64,000 bases of DNA, from the NCBI GenBank assembly GCA_001627865.1, contig LUQO01000004.1, positions 136,384 through 200,383 of the forward strand. The letters run 5' to 3'. The translations under genes and the position numbers were made by a program. The stretch's first letter is position 1; each line of letters starts with the position of its first letter. Below, piece by piece: positions 34,301 to 41,867 of the stretch. The notes below the pieces were generated by a model. The model searched no databases. It was given only the letters and a program-made list of their open reading frames with translations, and was not told where the DNA came from. Source of the DNA: SAR324 cluster bacterium REDSEA-S27_B3. Its GTDB lineage: Bacteria; SAR324; NAC60-12.

Positions 34301-36610
34301 ATGTCAAACAAAATTATCATCGTTGAATCCCCTGCAAAGGCCCGCACAATCAGTAAATTCCTGGGCAAGGATTATACAATTATGGCCTCAATGGGGCATG
34401 TCAGGGATCTGCCGTCGAAAAAGCTTGGATTTGATCCTGAAAACAGCTTCATGCCGCAATATGAAATTTCCAAAGAAAAAAGAAAAGTTGTAGCAGATCT
34501 TAAAAAACAAATTGACAAGAAAACTGAAGTTTTCCTTGCAACTGATGAAGACCGCGAAGGAGAGGCAATTTCATGGCACCTGCTGGAAGCTCTTGGACTA
34601 AAAAAGAACACCGTTAAACGGATTGTATTTCATGAAATTACCAAGCCCGCTATTATCAACGCCCTTGAAAATCCAAGAGAGGTTGATCAGCAGTTGGTTG
34701 ATGCTCAGCAGGCACGAAGAATTCTTGACCGTGCTGTAGGTTATAAGCTGTCGCCATTGCTTTGGAAAAAAATCAAACCGGGGCTTTCCGCGGGCAGAGT
34801 GCAAAGTGTCTCTGTGTATATTCTGGTGGAACGTGAAAGAGAGATAAGAAAATTTGTTCCGGAAGAGTACTGGAAGATAAGAGCAGAATTTTCAGAATTC
34901 TCCGCCGATTTGAAGAAAATCGAGGGCAAGCCTGCCAAAGTCGCAAATGAAACAGAGGCTCGTGCAATTGAAGCAAGCGTAAAGAATGGAAATTTTGTCG
35001 TCAGTGAAATTAATGAACGTATGGCAAATCGGAATCCCGGCGCCCCCTTCACAACTTCAACAATTCAGCAGGAAGCTTCACTCAAGCTTGGTTTTTCGGT
35101 AAAACGTACAATGGTGGTGGCGCAGCAGCTGTATGAGGGCAATTTTGATATTCCTGATTACAGTGGCGGTCTGATTACATACATGCGTACTGATTCAGTG
35201 GCGCTTGCAGAACAGGCGCTTGTTCAGGCTCAGCAGGTTATATCAGATGAATATGGAGTACAATTTGGCTTGAAGGAGCCAAGAAAATATAAAAGCCGTG
35301 CTGTTAACGCACAGGAAGCACATGAAGCAATCCGTCCGGTGGACTTTTCTCAATTGCCTGCAAAGGTTAAAGCCCATTTGAGCCCGGATCAGTTTCGCCT
35401 CTACAGCCTGATATGGAAGCGTGCACTAGCCTCACAAATGGCTGCAGCTGAAATTGCCCGAACTACAATTAATATCGAGGCTGGAGAAAGGCAAGAGTAT
35501 TTGTTTGACGCACAAGGTCAGCGTGTTGTTTTTCCGGGATTCCTGCAGGTTTATGCCGGAACAGCTGATGAACGCGCAGATACTCTTAGTGAAAAAGATG
35601 TAATCCTGCCAAAAGTAGAACAAGGTCAGGTCCTCACCCTGAAAGATCAGCAAAATCCTGTTAGTCTTGAACAATTGTTTACCAAACCTCCGCCCCGCTA
35701 CACAGAAGCATCATTAGTAAAAAAAATGGAATCAGAAGGTATTGGGCGTCCCTCCACTTATGCTCCGACCATTTCAACCATTCAGGATCGTGGATATGCT
35801 GAGTTAACTGCCGAAAAGCGGCTGAAACCGACTTCTGTTGGTGAAGTTGTTACAGATTTTCTGACAGATCATTTTGCCAAAATTGTAAATCTGGGTTTTA
35901 CCGCGGAAATTGAACGGGATTTTGACCGGATTGCGAAGGGCGATGAAAACTGGGTTGAAATGATGAGTAATTTTTATCAGCCGTTTAACCAGACTGTTGT
36001 TGAAAAAGATAAATCCGTAACACGTGCTGAGGTACTAAAACGCAGGGAATTAGGATCTGATCCTGAAAGTGGGAAACCTGTCAGTGTAAGTATTGGAAGA
36101 TATGGACCAATGGTTCAGATAGGCACACGCGAAGATGAAGAAAAACCGCGTTTTGCTTCTTTGCCAGGCAGTCTCAATCTTAATGAAGTAACTCTGGAGG
36201 AGGCACTGGAATGTTTTGCCTTGCCGCGTGAGCTTGGTAAGCACGAAAACGGAGAGGTGATTACAGTCAATAGCGGACGTTATGGACCTTATGTAAAACT
36301 TGGCAAGGATTTTTTCTCATTACCAAAAGGCGAAGATCCGATGAAAATTGAACTGGCACAGGCTATGGAAATTATCCGCGAAGGTCTTGAGAAAAAAACT
36401 AAACGGGTTATTCATGATTTTGGTGATATGCAGGTATTAAACGGTCGTTATGGACCATATATAAAATCCGGAAAAAATAATTACAAAATACCAAAAGATG
36501 TTGAACCGGAAGGGCTGGATGAAGATTCCTGCAAAAAAATTATTGCAGAAGCTCACCCAAAAGGCAGTAAAGGTGGAAAAAACAAACTCTCAAAAAATGT
36601 AACGGCCTGA
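34301..36610 (+). CDS. topA: DNA topoisomerase I
   Basis: The 769-residue type IA topoisomerase relaxes negative supercoils. It has the Toprim start IIIVESPAKARTISKFLG, TDEDREGEAISWH, and the active-site Tyr in GGLITYMRTDS (~294). The C-terminal region has no Cys4 zinc fingers. Instead it carries three or more GRYGP(Y/M)V/IK repeats (about residues 600-740), as in other bacteria that lack zinc ribbons here. It overlaps the next gene by one base (TGATG). Confidence 0.96.
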   Translation: MSNKIIIVESPAKARTISKFLGKDYTIMASMGHVRDLPSKKLGFDPENSFMPQYEISKEKRKVVADLKKQIDKKTEVFLATDEDREGEAISWHLLEALGLKKNTVKRIVFHEITKPAIINALENPREVDQQLVDAQQARRILDRAVGYKLSPLLWKKIKPGLSAGRVQSVSVYILVEREREIRKFVPEEYWKIRAEFSEFSADLKKIEGKPAKVANETEARAIEASVKNGNFVVSEINERMANRNPGAPFTTSTIQQEASLKLGFSVKRTMVVAQQLYEGNFDIPDYSGGLITYMRTDSVALAEQALVQAQQVISDEYGVQFGLKEPRKYKSRAVNAQEAHEAIRPVDFSQLPAKVKAHLSPDQFRLYSLIWKRALASQMAAAEIARTTINIEAGERQEYLFDAQGQRVVFPGFLQVYAGTADERADTLSEKDVILPKVEQGQVLTLKDQQNPVSLEQLFTKPPPRYTEASLVKKMESEGIGRPSTYAPTISTIQDRGYAELTAEKRLKPTSVGEVVTDFLTDHFAKIVNLGFTAEIERDFDRIAKGDENWVEMMSNFYQPFNQTVVEKDKSVTRAEVLKRRELGSDPESGKPVSVSIGRYGPMVQIGTREDEEKPRFASLPGSLNLNEVTLEEALECFALPRELGKHENGEVITVNSGRYGPYVKLGKDFFSLPKGEDPMKIELAQAMEIIREGLEKKTKRVIHDFGDMQVLNGRYGPYIKSGKNNYKIPKDVEPEGLDEDSCKKIIAEAHPKGSKGGKNKLSKNVTA

Positions 36611-37254
36611 TGAGCCACTCTGAAATAATTGTGGAAACCAGGCCGGTTGGTCCGCTTCAATGCAACTGTACCATTTTAGGAGATCAGGAAAGCAGGAAAG
36701 CAATTGTGGTAGATCCTGGCGGTGATGCAGAAATGCTGCTGGAACGATTAGTTGAACTGGATCTGCAAGTGGAGCGTATTATTCATACACATGCGCATCT
36801 GGATCATTTTTTGGCATCCGGAAAAATGAAAGAGGCAACCGGAGCAAATCTGGCTCTGCACCAGGATGATTTATTTTTGTGGGATAAACTGGAAGATCAA
36901 TGCAGGATGTTTGGAATACCTTTTGAGCCGACTCCACCGCCTGATCAATGGCTTGAGCATGAAGAAGAGATTGAGCTTGAAAACGCGCTGGGGAAAGCGC
37001 TGCATACTCCGGGACATACGCCGGGTTCAATGTGCTTTTTATTTGAAAGCCAAAACCTGCTTATTGCCGGTGATACTCTTTTCCAGGGATCAATTGGACG
37101 CACTGATTTGTGGGGAGGAGATTACAGTAAAATTGAGCAGTCAATTCAGGAAAAACTGTATACACTGGATGAATCAACCAATGTGATTACCGGTCATGGT
37201 GAGTCCACAACAATTGGTCGTGAAATGCGCACTAATTATTTTGTTCGTGCGTGA
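36610..37254 (+). CDS. Metallo-beta-lactamase-fold hydrolase (glyoxalase II-like)
   Basis: The 214-residue MBL-fold protein has the zinc motif THAHLDHFLAS, a further His in HTPGHTPGSM, and the Asp of IAGDTLFQGSIGRTD. It is close to the YcbL / hydroxyacylglutathione-hydrolase group. It is shorter than GloB and lacks its C-terminal helical domain, so the thioester substrate is uncertain. It starts inside the topA stop codon, and its 3' end overlaps the convergent ogt gene by 23 bases. Confidence 0.88.
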   Translation: MSHSEIIVETRPVGPLQCNCTILGDQESRKAIVVDPGGDAEMLLERLVELDLQVERIIHTHAHLDHFLASGKMKEATGANLALHQDDLFLWDKLEDQCRMFGIPFEPTPPPDQWLEHEEEIELENALGKALHTPGHTPGSMCFLFESQNLLIAGDTLFQGSIGRTDLWGGDYSKIEQSIQEKLYTLDESTNVITGHGESTTIGREMRTNYFVRA

Positions 37255-37744
37255 AACGCTGTTCCAGTTCAAGCAGCTGTGTTTTGCGATCCAGGCCCCC
37301 CGCGTATCCGGTCAGAGTGCCGTTTTTACCAATCACACGGTGACAAGGAATAATGATGGCAATGGGATTTCGAGAATTGGCCTGACCAACTGCCCGGATT
37401 GCCTTGGGATTGTTTAATGACTGTGCCTGCTGCAGATAGCTCCTTGTTTCGCCATAAGGAATCCGGAGCAAAGCTTCCCATGCTGAACGTTGAAAAACCG
37501 TTCCCTGTGGTTTTAATGCTAAGTTAAATATTTCCCTTCTGCCTTCAAAATATTCATCCAGCTGCTCGCATGCCGCTTTTAGCAGCGGGTTAGATTGTTG
37601 CTTAAAGTCGGTGCAGAACTGTTCTGTTTCGGGATTATTTTCAACGAATTCAGCTCCTGTCAGGAAGCCTTCGAATTCAGTCAGTTTTATTATCCCAAGC
37701 ATAGACTGAAAAAAACAATAAGCTTCAGAAGGAGGAGCGGTCAT
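37232..37744 (-). CDS. ogt: Methylated-DNA--protein-cysteine methyltransferase
   Basis: The 170-residue suicidal DNA repair enzyme removes alkyl groups from O6-alkylguanine. The acceptor Cys lies in IPCHRVIGKNG. GTVFQRSAWEALLRIPYGETRSYLQQA provides the helix-turn-helix that enters the minor groove, and AVGQANSRNPI precedes the active site. It is full length for the Ogt type and ends inside the convergent MBL hydrolase gene. It starts 29 bases after the YbjN-like gene. Confidence 0.95.
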   Translation of the reverse strand: MTAPPSEAYCFFQSMLGIIKLTEFEGFLTGAEFVENNPETEQFCTDFKQQSNPLLKAACEQLDEYFEGRREIFNLALKPQGTVFQRSAWEALLRIPYGETRSYLQQAQSLNNPKAIRAVGQANSRNPIAIIIPCHRVIGKNGTLTGYAGGLDRKTQLLELEQRFTHEQNN

Positions 37745-37773
37745 ACCATGATTTTCAAGACAAAAACCATTTT

Positions 37774-38169
37774 CTACAGGTTAAATTTTTCTATCAGGAA
37801 ATCGTCGTATTCATCCGCGATGACAGCGATGCAGGCAATTATCCATTCAAGTTCTTCCGGATCCAATCCTTGGACAGGACGGACATAGCTCAGGATCAGG
37901 TGCTTGTTACGAATCCCAAAGCTAACTCCTTTAAGCTTCAGCGTTCCGTTAAGCTTAAGCACATATTCGTTAATTGCGTTGTTTTGTTCCGGATATTGGA
38001 AGAGGTTAGACGCGACTACAAGTTCTGCGTTTTCATCCAGGCTGGTGAGGAAAATTTGTACTTTTACTGAACCGCTGATAATCCACCATTCCTGATTACT
38101 GACAAAAGCTTTTTCTACATCTTCATAATTATGCAGAAAATCCGTAATCATGGCACTATACTTGTTCAA
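37774..38169 (-). CDS. YbjN / type III secretion chaperone-like fold protein
   Basis: The 131-residue acidic cytosolic protein shows the alternating strands of the YbjN / SycE-type chaperone fold (EWWIISGSVKVQIFLTSLDENAELVVASNLF), ending with a helical VIADEYDDFLIEKFNL. I accept the TTG start because GGAGG lies 4 bases upstream; the nearby ATG in another frame stops after five codons. No secretion genes are present, so the function is unknown. It probably shares a transcript with ogt. Confidence 0.6.
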   Translation of the reverse strand: MNKYSAMITDFLHNYEDVEKAFVSNQEWWIISGSVKVQIFLTSLDENAELVVASNLFQYPEQNNAINEYVLKLNGTLKLKGVSFGIRNKHLILSYVRPVQGLDPEELEWIIACIAVIADEYDDFLIEKFNL

Positions 38170-38250
38170 GCATCCTCCATATTACAAAAGCTGAATTGAT
38201 GGAAAATGGTGCTTACTACTTACCAGAGTTCCAATTCAAAATCTGACAGT

Positions 38251-38388
38251 TTATTTTTTTTCTGGAAGATAATTGAGCAATTGTGCTGCTAACCCGGCAA
38301 AGATAAATGCCATTACTACACCTGGAATAATAGCAATGAAAAAAATCCAGGGATAGAGAAATAGATAAAAAACCTGCTCAGAAATCAT
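38251..38388 (-). CDS. Small single-pass membrane protein (45 aa), not in ORF track
   Basis: The ATG is preceded by AAAGGA about 8 bases upstream. The 45 residues are MISEQVFYLFLYP, then one hydrophobic helix of ~23 residues (WIFFIAIIPGVVMAFIFAGLAA), then QLLNYLPEKK. A clear transmembrane span with a basic C-terminal end and a good ribosome site make a real gene likely. It is divergent from ftsZ and upstream of the YbjN-like gene on the same strand. I recognise no family; the first half faintly resembles an N-terminal helix of NuoH-like proteins, which I do not rely on. Confidence 0.6.
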   Translation of the reverse strand: MISEQVFYLFLYPWIFFIAIIPGVVMAFIFAGLAAQLLNYLPEKK

Positions 38389-38551
38389 TTCATTTTCCTT
38401 TAATATTGATTGTTATTACGGTTTTTAAACCAACTTCATTTCTTTGATTTGCAAATTCAACTGCAGACTAATATCATTATTAACAAATTATTGCAAGTAT
38501 TTGTCAATATATTTTTATTTTTATCTGGTATTTTCAGCAATTTTTTTCCTG

Positions 38552-38626
38552 TACTTTGATAACACTAATTAACCCGCATTGCAACAATGAACATCAAAAA
38601 CACATTAAGGTTTACATATCAAAGTA
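38552..38626. promoter_or_regulatory. Inverted 10-bp pair in the ftsZ upstream region
   Basis: TACTTTGATA (38552-38561) and TATCAAAGTA (38617-38626) are exact reverse complements 55 bases apart, ending 64 bases before the ftsZ ATG. They may be paired regulator sites or a long-loop hairpin. The 38389-38689 gap otherwise holds AT-rich sequence without a supported gene. Confidence 0.4.
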
Positions 38627-38689
38627 TAAACAAGTAAGTCTGTCGTTTTAACTATTTTATACCTTAACTTCTTTATTGAGCTGTAATTC

Positions 38690-39661
38690 ATGGCAGAAAA
38701 ACAAACCTCACAATTTTCTCCAGTTCAGGAAATTTTTATTCCAAACATAAAAATCATTGGAGTCGGTGGAGCCGGAGGCAATGTTGTCACCCAAATGGCG
38801 GAAGAAAATCTTGACCAGGTTGAAACAATAATTTGCAACACAGATGTCAAAGCGCTCAAGCGCAATAAATCTCATAAGAAGATTGAACTTGGCAAAAAGC
38901 TTACACGTGGAATGGGCGCGGGCGCTCGTCCGGAAGTAGGAGAAAGTGCGGCGGAAGAGAGCATCAGTGAATTGAGCGAGGCTGTTGATGGCGCAAACAT
39001 GGTATTTATTGCAGCCGGTATGGGAGGCGGAACAGGGACAGGAGCGGCTCCAACTATTGCGCGAATGGCAATGGAAAAGCAAATTCTTACTGTTGGAATT
39101 GTTACCATCCCTTTTTCTTTTGAAGGCACAAAAAGAAGGGAATCAGGACTGGCAGGTGTGGATCGTCTAAGAGAATTCACTGACACACTGCTGGTCATTC
39201 CGAACGACAAACTGCTGGATGCAAGTACACAGAATACGAGTTTCCTTGAGGCTTTTCATATGGTAGATATGGTGCTGATTAATGCTATCAGGGGCATTAC
39301 TCTTCTGCTAAGCGGCGTGGGAGATATCAATGTTGACTTTGCTGATGTACAGACCATAATGAAGGGCATGGGGAAAGCAGTGATTGGACGCGGTGTGGCA
39401 AAAGGAAAGGACAGGGCTATCAATGCCGTAGAAGACGCGTTACATGGATCGCTGATGGAAGATACTGACATCCGTGGAGCAAAAGGTATTCTGGTACATG
39501 TAAACGGACCAAAAGACACAAGTGCTTATGAAATACAGGAAGCAATGTCACTCATCGAAGATATGGCGGACGAAGATGTTGAGTTGATCTGGGGCGCCAC
39601 ATTTTCAGAATCAGCAGGAGATGAAGTTGCCATGACCGTAATTGCTACCGGATTAGTCTGA
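38690..39661 (+). CDS. ftsZ: Cell division protein FtsZ, without C-terminal tail
   Basis: This tubulin-like GTPase forms the division ring. IIGVGGAGGNVVTQM, the tubulin signature AAGMGGGTGTGAAP (~109-122) and the T7 loop NVDFADVQTIM are intact. The 323-residue chain stops right after the globular domain (GDEVAMTVIATGLV). It therefore lacks the disordered linker and the conserved C-terminal peptide that normally bind FtsA, ZipA and others. No continuation is found in other frames. ftsA, ftsQ and mur genes are not adjacent. bpt follows after 50 bases. Confidence 0.95.
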   Translation: MAEKQTSQFSPVQEIFIPNIKIIGVGGAGGNVVTQMAEENLDQVETIICNTDVKALKRNKSHKKIELGKKLTRGMGAGARPEVGESAAEESISELSEAVDGANMVFIAAGMGGGTGTGAAPTIARMAMEKQILTVGIVTIPFSFEGTKRRESGLAGVDRLREFTDTLLVIPNDKLLDASTQNTSFLEAFHMVDMVLINAIRGITLLLSGVGDINVDFADVQTIMKGMGKAVIGRGVAKGKDRAINAVEDALHGSLMEDTDIRGAKGILVHVNGPKDTSAYEIQEAMSLIEDMADEDVELIWGATFSESAGDEVAMTVIATGLV

Positions 39662-39711
39662 TTAATATTTCATTTCCCTTTTTTCAAACTCTGTCCTCCG
39701 GATGATTAAAG

Positions 39712-40452
39712 ATGAGCAGAACTCTGATCAAGCTCTATCGGACAGACAACGGTCCCTGTCCTTATCTGGAAAATGGAACCTGGCAGAATATATCCTTCCA
39801 GACAAGCGAACTTCCCGCTGACGGCTACACTTCACTTCTGAATCAGGGTTTTCGCAGGAGCGGACTCACCATTTATCATCCTGTTTGTTCAGGATGTCAG
39901 CAATGTATACCGATTCGTGTTGATGTGCAGAATTTCTCTCAAAACAGGGGACAACGCAGGACGTGGCGTAAAAACAATGATGTACGGGTTGAACACCATG
40001 CAGTGGAATACAAGCAGCAGGATTTTGAACTTTATCGGCGTTATCAAGAGGATTGGCACAAGGCGGATGTTCCAGTGGAAGAGGACGAGTATCTTGATTT
40101 TTTGATAGACTCTCCGGTTCCAACAGAAATTATGCGCTACTATCTTGGAGATAAACTGATTGGTCTTGGATGGCTGGACCGTTTACCGGAACTGCTCAGT
40201 TCAGTTTATTTTGTTTTTGATCCGGATTATGTCTCAAGGAGGCTTGGCGTTTTTTCTTTACTATATGAAATTGAGTACGCGCGAAAACTTGATATACAGT
40301 GGTTGTACCTGGGATATTGGGTAAAAAGCTCTGCAAAAATGAAATACAAGGCAGATTATCAGCCTGCGGAATTATTGCATGATTCCAAATGGATACCATT
40401 CAAATCTTACCAGCCGGAAAACACCAAACTATCTGCATCAGAAAATGAATGA
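39712..40452 (+). CDS. bpt: Aspartate/glutamate leucyltransferase (Bpt)
   Basis: The 246-residue enzyme adds Leu to N-terminal Asp/Glu, marking proteins for ClpAP in the N-end rule pathway. It has the N-terminal Cys pair region PCPYLENGTW, the CSGCQQCIPIRV cluster, SVYFVFDPDYVSRRLGVFSLLYEI and YLGYWVKSSAKMKYKADYQP. It overlaps moaC by 8 bases. Confidence 0.94.
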   Translation: MSRTLIKLYRTDNGPCPYLENGTWQNISFQTSELPADGYTSLLNQGFRRSGLTIYHPVCSGCQQCIPIRVDVQNFSQNRGQRRTWRKNNDVRVEHHAVEYKQQDFELYRRYQEDWHKADVPVEEDEYLDFLIDSPVPTEIMRYYLGDKLIGLGWLDRLPELLSSVYFVFDPDYVSRRLGVFSLLYEIEYARKLDIQWLYLGYWVKSSAKMKYKADYQPAELLHDSKWIPFKSYQPENTKLSASENE

Positions 40453-40948
40453 TTCGAGCAAGGAGTTTACCCACATCAGAAGTAATGATCTGCCGAGCAT
40501 GGTGGATGTTTCCGAAAAATCTGTTACTGAACGTAAAGCAGTAGCTATGGCACGTATTCATCTGGGTCATGAACTTGCTGAATTGCTGAGAAATTCCGGA
40601 AGCACAAAAAAAGGTCCGGTTCTGCAAACAGCAGTAATTGCAGGAATTCAGGGAGCAAAGCGTACTTCGGATATGATTCCGATGTGTCATCCACTGCCGC
40701 TTTCCGCGGTGGATGTGGATATTGAACTGGAGGGAGAATATGCCTTAATTCAGGCAACAGCAAAAACCTCAGCACGTACCGGAGTTGAGATGGAGGCTCT
40801 CACAGCAGCCTCTGTTGCGGCCTTGACTTTTTATGACATGTGCAAGTCTGTCACAAAAAGCATGAAAATTGAGTCTATCTGTCTGCTGGAAAAATCAGGA
40901 GGCAAATCCGGAGACTACCGTGCGAAAGATGCACAAATAAGCAAATAA
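40445..40948 (+). CDS. moaC: Cyclic pyranopterin monophosphate synthase MoaC
   Basis: MoaC makes cyclic pyranopterin monophosphate in molybdenum-cofactor synthesis. Family motifs are MVDVSEKSVTERKAVA, KRTSDMIPMCHPLPLS, and GVEMEALTAASVAALTFYDMCKS. I start at the ATG at 40445 (MNDSSKEFTHI), inside the end of bpt; the track's 22 extra residues are out-of-frame bpt sequence. moaD is at 60.9 kb in another operon; moaA, moaB and moaE are not in the window. Confidence 0.96.
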   Translation: MNDSSKEFTHIRSNDLPSMVDVSEKSVTERKAVAMARIHLGHELAELLRNSGSTKKGPVLQTAVIAGIQGAKRTSDMIPMCHPLPLSAVDVDIELEGEYALIQATAKTSARTGVEMEALTAASVAALTFYDMCKSVTKSMKIESICLLEKSGGKSGDYRAKDAQISK

Positions 40949-40962
40949 CACTTATTCAGTTA

Positions 40963-41286
40963 TTACTGGAAAGAAACAGCCTGACCAAGGTTGTCTGAAA
41001 GCAAATCGGCCAGACACTGGTAAAATTCCTCCTGCTCAGCCCTTGCAAACCAGATGTCCTTTTCCTGCAGGAACTGGAAATGCCATGCGCGCGAATTACC
41101 TGCCAGCCAGATTTCCTTAATTGCACGCTGGGTGTTTATTACAACTTTTTTCCCGCTCAATTCAAAATTGACCATCAGCTTGTCCGGTGTGTGGTCGTAG
41201 TCAATTTCATCTTCATATTCGTCAAGTTTATCCTCCACTTTCTGGAACAATTCTTCAACTCTCTTAAAATATTCTTTATTTTCCAT
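40963..41286 (-). CDS. cyaY: Frataxin-like iron protein CyaY
   Basis: The 107-residue protein regulates iron-sulfur cluster assembly on IscU. The acidic first helix (FKRVEELFQKVEDKLDEYEDEID) and the strands VNFELSGKKVVINTQRAIKEIWLAG and AWHFQFL are typical of the frataxin fold. It is convergent with moaC, with no isc genes nearby. Confidence 0.88.
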   Translation of the reverse strand: MENKEYFKRVEELFQKVEDKLDEYEDEIDYDHTPDKLMVNFELSGKKVVINTQRAIKEIWLAGNSRAWHFQFLQEKDIWFARAEQEEFYQCLADLLSDNLGQAVSFQ

Positions 41287-41344
41287 CGATTTTATTTCAT
41301 TCAGGTTGATGATGATTTAGAAACAGCATTTTGATGCACCACTT

Positions 41345-41689
41345 TTAATAGAGACAAATCCAGGTAATGATGTCCACTCCTGAACGCAATGGAATATCCC
41401 CGTTGTCCACCAATTCATTGTAATACTGTGTTTTGGATTTGTGAAGTTCCGTGATAAATTCGGACAAATTCCCCTGATTGTCAAAAGCAGGTTGAAATTC
41501 GTCAACATAAAATTTCAAGCGCACCTTACCGCCTGTTACTGAAAGCAGCTTTTTATAAAGATGGAAATCCCAGTTCCAATTCAGTCCGGCATCCAGGAAA
41601 GCCAGATTAAAAGCAACTCTGTGTCCATAATTTTCTGTATCCGCCAATGTGCCGTCCACATCAAAAATAAGCGCTTCCAGTTTTGCCAT
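41345..41689 (-). pseudogene. HAD-superfamily hydrolase (CbbY type), 3'-truncated
   Basis: The 114-residue product holds only the N-terminal part of a CbbY-like phosphatase: the nucleophile motif ALIFDVDGTLADTE, HRVAFNLAFLDAGLNW, VTGGKVRLKFYV and GDIPLRSGVD. It stops at DIITWICLY where the Rossmann core with motifs II-IV should continue (~130 residues more). The next 58 bases before cyaY hold no continuation in any frame. It keeps the cap but cannot complete an active site, so it is a remnant. Confidence 0.7.
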
Positions 41690-41867
41690 TAGTGATTACA
41701 TATTTTCTGGTTTGAGAAATAATATAAAACGCATATGTATGTTATTACCCAGGTTTTGATAGTCAATGCAAATACATTTTCTTTCAAATTGCGTTTTTTT
41801 CCTATTGTTTTCAAAATGAGATACGTCTTTCTGAAGTTTTCAAACAATAACCTCATAACAAAATCAA

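Noticed and set aside
38588-38638. 16-codon frame before ftsZ as a leader peptide
   Set aside because: No ribosome site and no attenuator-like hairpins around it.
41317-41508. Continuation of the HAD phosphatase in another frame
   Set aside because: Frames after the truncation point carry no HAD motif II-IV sequence.
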